Shown piece after piece: positions 1 to 13,500 of a DNA stretch of 62,000 nt. The notes beneath the pieces are model-generated. The model had not been told where the DNA came from, ran no database searches, and saw only the letters and a program-made list of their open reading frames with translations. The position numbers were made by a program, and so were the translations under genes. Numbering within the stretch: position 1 is the first letter of the stretch; every line of letters starts with the position of its first letter. The stretch is from Glandiceps talaboti (Eukaryota; Hemichordata; Enteropneusta; Spengelidae). The stretch is from assembly GCF_964340395.1 (NCBI RefSeq), contig NC_135563.1, forward strand, positions 21,932,151 through 21,994,150, read 5' to 3'.

Positions 1-155
1 ATATGATATGATATGATATGATATGATATGATATATGATATGATATATGATATGATATAATATAATATGATATGATATATGATATGATATGATATGATAT
101 GATATGATATGATATGATATGATATGATATGATATGATATGATATGATATGATAT
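1..155. repeat. (ATATG)n pentanucleotide satellite
   Basis: Near-uniform ATATG pentamers, with a few ATATATG slips between about 30 and 80. The array is cut by the left window edge, so its full length is unknown. Confidence 0.97.
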
Positions 156-177
156 AAAGAATATAAACGAAACGAGA

Positions 178-600
178 TAGCATAGCCATAGGTCTTAGGT
201 TTGATGTATAAAATGAACATAGCATAGGTCTTAGGTTTGGTGTATAAAATGAACATAGCATAGGTCTTAGGTTTGATGTATAAGATGAACATAGCATAGG
301 TCTTAGGTTTGGTGTATAAGATGAACATAGCATAGGTCTTAGGTTTGGTGTATAAAATGAACATAGCATAGGTCTTAGGTTTGATGTATAAGATGAACAT
401 AGCATAGGTCTTAGGTTTGGTGTATAAGATGAACATAGCATAGGTCTTAGGTTTGCTATATAAGATGAACATAGCATAGGTCTTAGGTTTGACGTATAAG
501 ATGAACATAGCATAGGTCTTAGGTTTGATGTATAAGATGAACATAGCATAGGTCTTAGGTTTGATGTATGAGATGAACATAGCATAGGTCTTAGGTTTGA
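178..600. repeat. 36-bp tandem minisatellite, about 12 copies
   Basis: The core GGTCTTAGGTTTG recurs at 191, 227, 263 and so on to 587, exactly every 36 bp, giving 12 copies. Copies differ mainly at TTTGRTGTATAAR. There are no unique spacers, so this is a head-to-tail array. It directly follows the ATATG satellite. Confidence 0.97.
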
Positions 601-1585
601 CGTTGTTAATGTGATGTTAGAAGTTACAATGACTCTCCAGAGCCCAAAGCTTATGAAAATACTCGTTTTAGAGTGAAATGAAATTCCCCTTTAATGTTGC
701 CAAACGGATTTACCTCATACCGGTAGCAAAGAATCAAGTGCAGTGGAGTGAAATAAACATTCTCTTTTCTTCTTGTTGTTCTGACCCTGTTTTGAAATCT
801 AGATAATACAATCGATACAAGGGTGGGTGCAAAATATATTTGCTTTTGACCGTTGAAGTTTTGTTAAATATAATGTACGTGCATTTTCCATTTTTTGAAT
901 CTTACATTGCTATGAATATTCAAGAATTTCTAGGACATTGTGTTATTTTATGATGATTCAGAGGGCACCACCAAAACCTAGTATCACAATACTACAGAAG
1001 TGTTTGCATTAACGACACCAATGTTAGCGTGCATTTTATTAAATCACAAAACTGTCTCCCGAGTGATAAAATAATAATGAAATGTCACTTTGCAATTTAT
1101 CAAATATGAAAAAAAACCATTGAATCAACATCATCTAATAATCATTCATTGAAAAATTAATTAACACTTATTACCTTTTCATTACTTTTGACAGCTGATG
1201 GATCTCAAAGAAAGTTATGCGGTCATTTATTTTCCAGAAAGTACACAAGTCTAAATTTAACAAAATCAAAATTTATTGTAGCATGACTGCTTTAAGTGGT
1301 CAATTGACACGTGATATCGTGAAATCATAATTGACAATGACATTATATGCATGCTGTGAGTGACATCAAGGGACAGCTATTACAGTTTATGCTAATGTAG
1401 CTGTTGCCTTGGTGACTCCAATGCCTCATATGCTAAGCGACAAGTGATGACTCTAGAAGACGTCAGACTCCAAAACACACCCATTTTACCGAACCCTAAA
1501 ATCATTTTCTCATAAAAGTTCGATGTGGATAGTATTGCTGCTGGCCAGTCCTGCACACAAAGACGTTGTAACAAAACTTATCACA
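601..1585. other. Upstream region of the receptor-subunit gene, no gene seen
   Basis: AT-rich sequence with no convincing reading frame or repeat. It must contain the promoter and 5' UTR of the subunit gene that starts at 1586, but I see no clear core promoter motif. An in-frame upstream ATG lies at 1523 and is discussed with the gene. Confidence 0.5.
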
Positions 1586-3597
1586 ATGTATCCAAAGCTC
1601 TCAGCTTCATTACGCCTGTACATTTCCATTTTGAGTGTATGTATATTCCTAGTAGGAGGTAAGTAACCATTAATTCCTCTAACATTTTTCGGGAATATAG
1701 AAAACATACTTATAGAATATAGTTATCTAGATATGCTTCTAGAATTAACGATACCTCCATACATTAAGGTAATCTTCTTTTGAGGATATTCTAAACACTC
1801 TTAATTATAAAAAACAACAACATTTGTTTGCATATATTTGTATGACAATACTACTCGCTATTTATTTGTAGGTATCCAAGGGTCAATCGAAGAATCGTTA
1901 CTCACCAAAGAACTCTTCACGGATAGCACGTACAACACACAACTTCGCCCGGTGCGTCATCATAACGAGACAGTTATGTTGTTGTTTACCCTGGCACTCA
2001 ACATACTCCTGGACGTTGTAAGTATCAGAGCAAAAAATCAATGTTGATCAAGAACCACCGACTAGTCACGACTGTTTGTGTACCGTTATGGTGAAATAAT
2101 ATCCTAAAGAGAAAATCACTGCACTGAAATTGTATCGCTGTCAGAGTTATTGAATCCTTCTACGATATAAAATGTAGTATAATTGTCATAATTGAAATGG
2201 TTAGATAAGATAGATCGTAACACGGGACGTTTTAAAAAGGAACGGTAAAGATTCCCGGGATATCCTCGTCGATAAGGTTATTCATGACAGTTCGTATCAT
2301 TGCAATTTGAAATGCATCGACCTGACAGCATTTTTTATTACTCGTATTTTATAATGTATACATTTCTTTGTGTACTCTGTTCCCTTTGTAGTTATTGACA
2401 TTCAATTAATATTAGATGCTATTACAATACAAATAACTCTAACATTAGAATCCATTAGCGTTTCCATTTCAACTTTTACATTGCGTAAGTCACCATTCCA
2501 TCGATGTACTTATTATCTTCGGTTAGTCGCAGGATTTAGTTACATTTTTCGTCCACACTAACATTCTCTTTAGGGACGATCGCACAATATCGCACCAGCT
2601 CAATAAACGAACATCGTTTGTTTAGGGCAAACCCAACCCCCTCCCCTAAACGAACATTCACAAATGCGACATCACACGTCCATTATGTACAGCTGTAAAA
2701 TCGCAATAAAAACTAATTGATTATGTAAGCTGAAAGAACTTGTCTTATTTTGGATTTCTCCACCAGGATGAGAAAAGACAAACAATGTGTTTGAGCGCAT
2801 GGACATATCAGGTAATCAAAAAGTATATTTTTTGCTATCACAGTTGTCATTTCTCTGAAATAACGGACAATTTTAAAACCGTACCACTTCATTTAAAACT
2901 GCGATGGAAATAATTGTCACTCTATAACACAGTATAGGCTAAAATATTTCTATTTATTTTATTTTATTTTATTTATAAACGGCACTACATAAACAATGGT
3001 TTTCAGACAGTTGCAAAAAAAGTACCTTCATATATTATAGATAACCAAACAGCTTTAAAGGTTAATAAGAAATGGTCTAAACTAAATTATTGTCACTCCA
3101 TAACCAACTAATCATTCGCTATTAGATAGAATATACCTCAGGACTTATTTCGCTTGCAATTTAAGTTGTTCAATGTTACCCCTGAATATTTTTCTTGATT
3201 TTAACTGAAATTTAGTAAATAAACAAAATAATAGTAACAGTTTAAGGTTTCCATTTCCCGGACACACACTGCGTTAACAGCGAGGATTTCTTTTATCCAT
3301 ATGTGAATACATATGTCATCCAGCAGTTCGAACAACTTAGCACACATCAAACTTTGAAATCTTTCTTTTTTTATAACAGGAATGGACAGATCCTCGTCTT
3401 ATCTGGAATCCTGCCAACTACACTGGCCTCAGCAATTTAGTAGTTCCTGGTGATTGGATTTGGCAACCGACTATATTGTTATCAAACAGGTATAATTGAT
3501 TATTTGGAAGATTTATATCTATTGTATATACTGATTGTGTATGAAACCATGTCACAGCTGCAGTATGCAAAACAATGGAAAACTACTGCAGTAGCTC

Positions 3598-3629
<32 letters not shown>

Positions 3630-3761
3630 TGTATGTATGTATGTATGTATGTATGTATGTATGTATGTATGTATGTATGTATGTATGTATGTATGTATGT
3701 CTGTAAGTACATTTGTATGTATGTATGTATGTATGTATGTATGTATGTATGTATGTATGTA

Positions 3762-3838
<77 letters not shown>

Positions 3839-6076
3839 GTGTGTGAAAAGATGGGACTGCTGTACGATCATTATCTCCGGTTGGTCAAATATCTAGATAG
3901 GCATTCTTCACAATTCCCCTCTTAATTGTTGAAAAATTTAGAAATTGATATGTTTTGATATTTAATGCAAATATACTGAGAAAATTTGTAAAGTTTTGAC
4001 AGATTTCACCAAATGGCAGTAGATTGGTCCAATATTTTCAGTTTATTATAGGGGAGACAACCCCCTCTCATACACTCCCCCTACCATGTCCCTAGTGTAG
4101 GGCCGCATCCCACTGTCCTCTCTACCTGATATATTTATATTAGTTCTTGTGCTAAAAATTCTAGTGAAAACCATGAAATTGAAATTATTAACACTAAATG
4201 TTGTCTATTATTATATATAAAATCCGATAGGCACTTAGATTTAATAAAGAGGAAGGTGCATTATAAATCTCGCATGACAGTGAATGCTAACTATAGTTGC
4301 TGGCTTAGTATATTGTCAAATGTGAGAGTTTCGGGGGTGGTCACTGAACGGGGAAGGGGGAGGTTACTAAAGTTTTGTGAGCTAGGCAGGATAGGAGAGG
4401 GTGATTATTCAAATTTTTTTTATGATTCTTTGCCGATTCGTCCGACCTCCAGGCTCGGATAATGACGTCACTCATCATTATTCAACATTAGTTCCTTCGA
4501 ATATTGACATTTTGACTCATTAGATAAACTTCATAATGTGTTATTTGTCTCTTACAGTGCAAACGGTGACTACTTCTTACCAAAAAATACCGAACTAACT
4601 GTACAGAGTGATGGCACCGTTATAAATACGCCACCCGCCATATTTGAAACACCCTGTCAAATGACTATACGTTATTTCCCGTTCGATGTCCAAACGTGTC
4701 GGTTAGTATTTACGATATGGCAGTACGATACGCAACAGATTACGTTCAACAATGGTGAAAGGATGGGATTGAAATCTTCTACGAAAAATTCCGAGTGGAG
4801 TTTAATGGACTCGTCAACTATCATAGCCAATTATACATCAGAGAAATGTAACATTAGTTGGAGCACCATGACGTTTGAATTAAAACTGGAACGAAAACCA
4901 TTGTATTACGTCATTAATATTGTTATTCCCTGCCTCGTGATGGCGCTGTTGACCTGTCTTATATTCGTTCTTCCTTCTGAATCTGGTGAAAAGATGTCTT
5001 TCAGTGTTTCAATGTTGATTGCTATCTCTGTTTTTACTCTCTTGGTTGCTGATATCATGCCGGAAACGTCGAAAAGTGTGCCACTAATCGCCCAGTTTTT
5101 ACTCTTTGACATGGGCTTTGTTGCCAGTTGCATAACGGCCAGTATTTTCGTCCTTAATGTGTACCATCGTCCCAAGAAGGATCTAGCCATGAGTTCGTTG
5201 GTGAGAAAGGTATTTATTGAGCAGTTGCCTTACTGGTTATGCATGAAACCATGCCCAACCATGGTCCACAACGACGCCAGTAGCTTTGAGAAGAAAGTTC
5301 TGCCTCTAGATGGCGCTGAGCAGGTCCTTAATGGAAAAAGCGCATTTGCGTTCAAAAATGTTGCTTTTGAAAATGGAGATGAAAAGACAGAAGTTGCGAG
5401 TGATAGAAATGAGATGTCGACTACTCCAAATAACAGCAAGAATAACATTGAGGAGATCCTTGCTGAAATAGTGTCCATCAAGAAGAGATTACATGGGGAC
5501 GATAAAGAGAAATCGGTAAGTTATACCAAACTTTGATGTCACCAAAATACTGCTTTCAAACAAATTTAAACTTAGTTTTTTTGTACAGTTGTTCATTAGT
5601 TGGAGATTATATATTCATGCTTGCTGCAACGTCATCGTTAATGTTAGAATACATTTGTAAATTTGCTGCCATCGTGTTTAAAGGAAGTGTCGTGAGTTGA
5701 CGAAATTGACAAATTTATCCATCCATCCATCCATCCATCCATCCATCCAATTCCATCCGTCCGTCCGCCTATCCAAGCAACCATCCACCCATCCGTCCGT
5801 CCAACCAACCATCCATCCATCCATCCATCCATCCACTTGACCCCACTATTCGATTATAAAAATATTGAACATTATTCACGTAAATATTGTTGCTATCGAA
5901 CCACAAGACTTACAAATATTGCTCTATAAGTTTTTTTTGTCTTTGACACTTATTTCTAGATGGAAGAGGATTGGAAATATGTTGCCATGGTAATGGACAG
6001 GTTATTTCTTCTGATCGGCTTATCCACGTATATTGCTGGTATTCTAGTGATATTTGGACCCGAAACCATAGCTTAA
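1586..6076 (+). CDS. Nicotinic acetylcholine receptor-like subunit (Cys-loop channel), 6 exons, 482 aa
   Basis: Subunit of a pentameric neurotransmitter-gated cation channel of the plasma membrane. Coding exons: 1586-1658, 1872-2017, 2767-2811, 3380-3489, 4558-5515, 5960-6076; all junctions are GT-AG and phases agree. The 45-bp third and 110-bp fourth exons match the classic nAChR gene plan. Residues 1-28 form a signal peptide. The ligand domain has DEKRQ at 74, the Cys-loop C158-C172 (13 residues between, with FPFD), M1 about 241-263, M2 271-290 preceded by GEK (cation-type), M3 about 303-327, a cytoplasmic loop to about 447, then [13 protein letters not shown] and M4 about 454-476. Loop B Trp179 and loop D Trp85 are kept. 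The vicinal Cys pair of alpha subunits is not: a single C222 remains, so this looks like a non-alpha or divergent subunit. An in-frame ATG at 1523 would add 21 residues; 1586 is preferred because it gives a standard signal peptide. Confidence 0.93.
3601..3845. repeat. Compound (ATGT)n-(GT)n microsatellite in intron 4
   Basis: (ATGT)n runs from 3601 to about 3767 with a short break (CTGTAAGTACATTTG) near 3700, then grades into (GT)n to about 3845. It lies inside the 1,068-bp intron 3490-4557 of the receptor-subunit gene. The long open frames across it on both strands come from repetition, not coding. Confidence 0.97.
5716..5835. repeat. (CCAT)n-rich tetranucleotide repeat in intron 5
   Basis: CCAT units with CCGT and CCAA variants in the centre. 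It lies inside the 444-bp last intron (5516-5959) of the receptor-subunit gene. Confidence 0.95.
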
Positions 6077-6152
6077 CCAACGAGGTTTCTATTTCGGTGA
6101 TCTACAATAATTATTTATGTGACATCTAAAATGTATAAGCTTACGTCTGTCA

Positions 6153-6158
6153 AATAAA
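6153..6158 (+). promoter_or_regulatory. Poly(A) signal AATAAA of the receptor-subunit gene
   Basis: Canonical AATAAA, 77 bp after the TAA stop. It gives a short 3' UTR ending around 6170-6185. Confidence 0.75.
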
Positions 6159-6185
6159 TTGTTCCCATTATTAGAAATGTTGATC

Positions 6186-6646
6186 AGTTAGGCTGGGATT
6201 TTTATTTAACATCACATTAACATTGAGTCTGTGATAAGAATTTTACAATACTTACAAGTGCGTTATCAATTACCGCTATTTATTATCTTTATCATAACAT
6301 TTGATCAATCAAGAATTGTACAAAGGTATACTTTTACATTTGCAATTAGCATTCTTTATTATACTTATTTGATAATTTATGACAATTTCCAATGCAATAT
6401 TTACAACGGTGATATTTACACAAACAAACTAATACATGGCATGATAGAGGTGACTAAAACATCAACAGAAATATAGAACTGTAATACGACATTGAATGAC
6501 CATTCTGACAAAATTCTGATGTAAAACATGATGGAGGAAATATCTTATTCTATCGCAAGGAAATGAGTTTGATGTAAATGTGTTTGGTTACAAAGTAACA
6601 ACAATTTTAATTGTACGATTAGCTCACTAGTAGTAGTAGATAATTA

Positions 6647-6709
<63 letters not shown>

Positions 6710-7598
6710 ATAGTTAGAATGCTACCATGGCAAGGCTAGTATCAGTTTTGCTGAAATCGACGCAGACGAAATTCTTTATTGCAACGTATATACTCTTATA
6801 TGTGACGGTTGAGAGCTGTTACAATGTCACACCTTCTACTTAAGAGATGCTCAACAATTCAAAGTAAAACAAGTCTGGTCTTATTTAATGAAACGTTAAT
6901 TGTTTTCCATTTAAGAATACGAAAGAATAGGCCAAGTTTACCATGCTCACAAGTTGACAAACAAATCTGGCCTTATTACTTGTCTCAAAAGTGTAACTGC
7001 AAAGCAATAGTGTGATCATCGGTATTCCACTAACATGGCAATGACACGATAGGTAAAACTGATACTTGCATCACCAGGATAGTACATTGTTAACAAAATT
7101 ATCAAAAAAGACCTATATACAATGTAATATACAATCATGCCATCCTACCAAACCATTATGTAAAGTTTACTATTTGTCTTATATTCTATTTGTTTCTAAC
7201 TATATTTAATTGTTAAATTCCTAAATAAAAGCTAATATAGGAGACAGCAGACTGTTAAATGGGTGATGTTTCAGAAATCTACTTTAGTCTGTAACTGACA
7301 GTGAATTATAAAGAACCTCTCCAAGTTATTAAAGACAAAAGTGGAGACAGATTTAGAAATACTAACATATCAACTTTAATTAGATTCAATTATGCCTGAA
7401 TCTTATTAGTACAATTCATCTATTGCGACATGTGTCTTTGATGCATGTACACGTCAGTAGCCTCACTTTCAAAGCCTACACACAACCCCTATGTCACTGT
7501 AGATAAACTAAGCCTGTATTCAATTCTACATTGAAATCTCAGATAACACAATAATTCCATCAACCAAATGAATCGTGTTCTTGTATTTTTGAAACTAC
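6186..7598. other. Intergenic space between the two convergent genes
   Basis: No gene seen. It should carry the 3' UTR of the minus-strand GPCR. On the minus strand, candidate poly(A) signals are an ATTAAA near 7374 and an AATAAA at 6780-6775; I cannot tell which is used. A (TAG)n tract lies at 6647-6709. Confidence 0.5.
6647..6709. repeat. (TAG)n microsatellite
   Basis: About 21 uninterrupted TAG units, preceded by a shorter TAG run at 6629-6640. Confidence 0.96.
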
Positions 7599-10500
7599 TC
7601 AGAGTGAGGTTCCCATAGTAACCGATCCACTCCGAGATGTTAGAGTTTCTGTTCGCTTTAAGTTTTTGGCAAAGCCAAGGGCTCGCAGAAATGCAGCACG
7701 GAATTTAGTCGACATTATATTATAAATGATGGGATTGGCCGATGAATTGATATAGGTTAGAACCCGGCAAGAAATAACAAGACGATAGACGCCCTCTATG
7801 CCGAGTTTCATCTGCTGTTCTGCAGTGCCATATTGGAACCAAAGACTTACGATGCGTTGTGGTAGTAAACATAGAAAGAATGTTACAACTACGGCAATTA
7901 GCATGTAAACAACTCGTCTTCTTGTTTGTTGTTGTGCTTCATATGGGTTTTTCTTCGGACGGCATGGACTGTGTTGAGGCGTTCCATCACTGTAGCTGCC
8001 ATTCTCTGTGTCTTGTGCTACCAATGTATACATTTGTATTGACTGCTCTTCATTCCGTGGCTTAATTATCTTTCTTCCCAAACTTGAACTTGTCCTCCCG
8101 TTGCTATGGATCATTGCTACGCTACGATGCAGGGTGTAGGCAACTTTGAAATACATGACTCCTAAGACGATGAGTGGTAGAACAAAGAATATGACAAAAC
8201 AGGAAATGACGTAAAGTTCGGCCAGCACCGAATGTATGTATGTCCCACACTCGTAGAGAAAAGCGCCATCTTTGGAGTAGTCGTAAGCGGTATATTGTGC
8301 CATGAACACGTAAGGGATGCTCGCTGCACAGGACACTGACCATATCAACACACAGAGTATTATACTCCTTCCAGGGGTTATGGTATACTTAGCCTTCAGT
8401 GGGAAACAAATGGCCACATATCTCTCAACGCTTATGAAGACTAATGTCAAAACCGATGCTTGAGCCGCAGAGTATTCCAGGAAAGGGACCAATTTGCCTG
8501 TAATGTTGAAATTTGAATTTGAGAAATTGATTAATATTAAACTAAAAGTAGGTATGTCATTTTGTAAGTGAAATAAAACGATGAAAAGGATATCAGAATC
8601 GGTTGATGGAAATGAAACAAGTCAAATGTCACAAGTTGTCTAATAATTTTTTTTAAAATACCGGTCACCATCAGACAATTCTAAGATATTGAAAAAAGAC
8701 ATTTATTAGACGGAGCAAAACTTTGTTACAACAAGAAAAAATGTATTAAAGTCGTTTGGAGCTATTGTGAAATTAATTAACTATGTGAGCAATAATATCG
8801 CATGTTTGCATGTTTGGTAATTCTGTTCTTATGCTGTAATGAAGCATCCATACACCAACCACCAAATCAAACTATTGATAACTGCTTGTTACCCGCTTTT
8901 CTTTTGTTTTACTCGGGAAACGATTAAGAAGCTACATTCTAGATCTGATATCGAAATTCTACGAGTTACTTGATTACCGGTGCTTGAATGAGCATTCTGG
9001 ACTACCACTAGAAACGTTACTAGCCTTTTTAAAGGGTAACTTTGAAGAACAATAAAACGACGCCATTGATTATTCAAAGCATAATTCTTATGTGTAATCA
9101 GAGCTGCTAATAAATAAACTTGTTCATGTAGTGAAAGTGTTGCCTGTGGCTGATACATGTAACAAGGACTGACAACGCTCGCGGGTAGCACGAATTAATA
9201 TTTCGGTAGGCTTTCAAATACAAGCAAGACCAAGTTGTTTTGTCCATTTAAATATACAGAGACCACGATAATGCAAACTATATCGATGGTATGTAATTTG
9301 CTTATTTATAATCGTATCTCGTTCTAACTTATTCCCCCTTCTCCATCTTGTACCAATGGCGAACTAGTCTCTAGTAGTTTGTATTAGACTCTGGTAGTAG
9401 ACTTCATCACGATGCTTACGATATAATTACACTCATCATGAAGTGATCAAATAGCAGCTTCTCAAACGTTCAAAGAAATTGTACGCTAGCTTTTATTTAA
9501 GCGTCCCAAAAGTGTGTTGGACAAACATTGAGTTTGATGTGCGATTTCGTCCAGTACCACACAATACAATGCTAATCACGAGGATTGCAGTGATTTATCA
9601 TATAGCATCGAAATGATATACAATTAGGTCGACGTGGTCATAGTGTTTTTATCTATGAATAACGTTATCTGCAGTTCACAGTCACAGGTGTGCAATACAT
9701 GGAGAAGTGACTGCCGTCCATATGCTTCTCGCCTCGAGGTGTTTGTTTTAGCTCTGTCAAAGCTAATGCTTATATTACATGCAATTCTAGAGCATTTAAA
9801 GGTGTTTAGAGATAGTCGCCAATGATAAACGTCGCTTTGTATCATCCATTCTCCCAATTTACCACTTATCCCCGAAAGCAAAGGTGTCTAATGGATAATT
9901 TGTCGTCTGTCTGTCGTCGATCTGGAAAAAGTTGATTTTACCAACTTTTCAGCTTTGCAAAAGCGACATCTATTCATCCCTCCATCCATCAATCATTTAT
10001 CCGTCCCTCCCTCCTTTCATCCATCCATCCATCTATTCATCCATCCATCCATCCATCCATCCATCTATTCATCTAGTACGTAATGCTACAGGTAAACATA
10101 TACTCTACTTCTTTGACATGCAGGCGTCTTTCGTTAGGATAATCACCAAGCCCTGACTTTCAATGTAGAAAGGCTATAAGATAAGAATTACAAGGATAGG
10201 TACACAATAGTTGATCAAACATGCATTGTAGGATATGATATCCTGTTAATGTTCAAGGAAATTGTATTATGACCAAGAGTATCCAGATGCGACGTTTATG
10301 ACAACATCCTGAGTAAATATATTTGATCATCTTGAGTGAGTAATGCCGGATGGCATAGCAGTCACGAACCGTTGACATTACAAGGGAGACTTCATGACTA
10401 TTACTGATGGCCGTGGTTGTCTTTTACTAAAGCGTCAAGAAAATTACCTTGTTCTCTTTTTTCTGCCGTGTAATGTCTGTGATATCGCTATCGATAGAAA

Positions 10501-13500
10501 GTGTTGCCAGCAATTGTCTTGAAATACGGGTTAGATTGAAATCTTTTCAATCAAACTTTAGTGAAGCTCAATGGATATCCGACCAAAGTAGCACAAGTAC
10601 AGGAGTAGTCATTGTTTTCTATTTACATGTTAGGTGTAGATTGACCAATAAACTATCACGACGCAATGCAACGCCAATCTCACTTCTAAGCTGACACGTG
10701 TATTGCATCGTCTTTTATTACAACCCCAAATTGAACGTTTACTCTTTCGGATTGGGATGTTATTTACCCTGCTTACGTCACCAGATTATATATTTGACCC
10801 TCATGCAAAAATGCCCATATTGGCGGAGTATAATGTCAGTTGTTACACATGTATGATTGACCTGGTTGTCCATGCACACAAACGTTAAAGTTGAATTTTT
10901 CTATCAACTTGGACAAGGATCTCAGAAATAAATACTTGATATTTGCCATTGACTACGTTTTTATTACAACATTTCAGAAGGTCACATAGTATTAATACTT
11001 TGACCGATGTGGAAGTTTATCACTTCATATTTGGATTTCAATCAAGAAAAACCTGAAAAAACACCACCAAGTCTGAGTCTCAAGGAAGATTACGAATTAC
11101 AAGGTTTATGAGGGCAACGTTAAGAATATCATAAAAAAACAGGAACACACTAGTTTCGCGTTAAACCTAATCTGTACACTATTCATTATTCACATTCATT
11201 TTGGGGTTGAAAGTTAGGCTAAACATGGTACTCGTACAAAACGTTATAAATTATATGCATGACGTAATTATCCGGATGTTTTTCTTAATTAAGGGTAAAT
11301 TAACAAAATTAATGGCCAATGACTCATCCCGTTTTGATTTCAAAAATAAAAGGTCGATGAAATATAATGAGAATTAAACAAAAGAAACCCCAACACTTCA
11401 ATTCACCATATTCGTGCAATCTATGTATGAATATATCTCGCTGAAAAGTGAGAGTCCTTGGGTATTCTATTTTCTATATAAATATCAGCATTTGTTAGTC
11501 GCAGTATTAATACCCAGTGATGATTTTTTTCAAAGGTTATCTGTCGACGTTTGGTAAATGCAAAACACGCTGGTTGCAAGAGATCTTCAAGTAGCATCTG
11601 TTGTGTTAGTGAAATACCACCCATGTACATCTTCAGAGATGAACTGAGCTGCAACACTGCGTTTGAATTGAGATTACATCAAAGGTTCTCCATAAATCAC
11701 CGTAAGTGTGGTGCTATGTTTCGGCTTGCTTTTATACGATTGAAATCAACTAATGCACAGAATATTAAATTGTGACTTGCAAGTTGTTATTACCGGGTTT
11801 CGAAAGAAAAACATCTGTTGTGTATTATAGATCAGTAATTATATACTATATGCTTTACTTGGAAAGTATCCATTCATCAACGGACTTCCATGCACTATAT
11901 ATAGTCTACAATTGGAGTAATCGTTCTATTTCCTTCACATTTTTAGAGGGATTTGATACCTACAAATGTAACCTTTGCAAAACTCTATGAGAAATTTATC
12001 TTTTTAATATATCTTTTCGTGCAGTGTTCCAGTACTTGAATTACTGTGATTAATATTTTCGAGTCATCATTAGGGTATGGTGGCCATTTGAATTGCAAGA
12101 GTCAGATTTGGATACTTCTTACTTCTCACGAAAGACACTTTACGTGGAAGGTTTCGATATAGAATAATACCCAACTCAGTGTAGACTTAGATAACAGAAT
12201 GTAGATACTGTTCAGTTGAAGATGAATAATTGTACATAACTGATTGTCTAATATGACAAGATTGCATACTTCGACAACGTCTTAATCTATGTACTCCTGT
12301 ACGCCTCAAAAGTAGCTCTTGAAATAATTTATCCCCTCATCCCTTACATGTGTATTTTTTCTCTCAAAACTATATTTGTGAGATCTTACTAACATTCAAT
12401 TTGTTACATTTTCTTAGCGTTACAAGTGTCACATTTTCTTAGTTATGGTTACGACCTGCGGGTATATCACACAAAGACAACGTAGCGAACCGGATCGAGA
12501 CGACAAAATGTAGCAGTGTTAGTAGAATTTTAATCAAGCCGGACGAAGAAATGTAGCAAGGTTGGCATAACGTTTGTTGAGACAGACGACGAAATGTAGC
12601 AAGGTTGGCATAACGTTTGTTGAGACAGACGACGAAATGTAGCAAGGTTGGCATAACGTTTGTTGAGACAGACTACGAAATGTAGCAAGGTTGGCAAAAC
12701 GTTTGTTGAGACAGACTACGAAATGTAGCAAGGTTGGCATAAAGTTTGTTGAGGCAGACGACGAAATGTAGCAATGTCTTTAATAGTAATATTTCTATCT
12801 CGCCAGACGATGCTCTATTCCAGATCACGTGATTCTAATCGTAACCTGTTACGTACTCCGCCGACTGATGAAATGTGTAGCTTCCATACAAGGCGTGATA
12901 CAGGACTTGTTTGTTAACATAAATAACAAACGGATGTCTTGCAGATCAGATGCAAAATTGATTTCGTGGATCTTTGAACATATATTGTTAAGTTCGCCCA
13001 AGTCTTATCGTATGTCAATTGTAGAATAATGCGCTTATCCGTTCTAGCGTTATAACTTCCATGGAAGTTTAACTCTGTGTACAATTAGCATTAAAACTCA
13101 ATGTGGTTGCCAAAAATGCAATTTATTTTGTAAATTGATCAATTCATTGAAACTGATTGAGTAAAGTCATGGAGGCATAAGAAATTCTAAACGCGAGATT
13201 AGTTTTATTTCTGAAAGAATGGTACTCAATTTTTTGTACATGAACATGTGTAGGATGACTGAGCAGGAGTTACAATTTTTGAAAAGATGAAATAACCCAC
13301 AGGAATTGGATATTATGAATCAATAAAAACAGACCTCAATCTGTTAAATACTAGCATTGGAAATTCTATGTCACAGAAAATCACTGTCTTATTTTTTCCC
13401 GTAGCTTTGAATATTTTAGATGAATAGCACGAACCTCGTTCCCATAATTTCCTTCAGATAATACACACCTTAGAAATACTTATGCTGTTACTTTGTTCAA

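Noticed and set aside
178-600. 36-bp direct repeats, CRISPR-like in unit length
   Set aside because: Copies are head-to-tail with no unique spacers, in animal nuclear DNA.
3450-3896. Open frames through (ATGT)n/(GT)n on both strands, also at 28686-28967
   Set aside because: Pure products of microsatellite periodicity; they lie in an intron or in gene-free DNA.
8889-9191. 100-codon minus-strand frame in the GPCR intron
   Set aside because: No recognisable motif and no fit to the GPCR exon phases.
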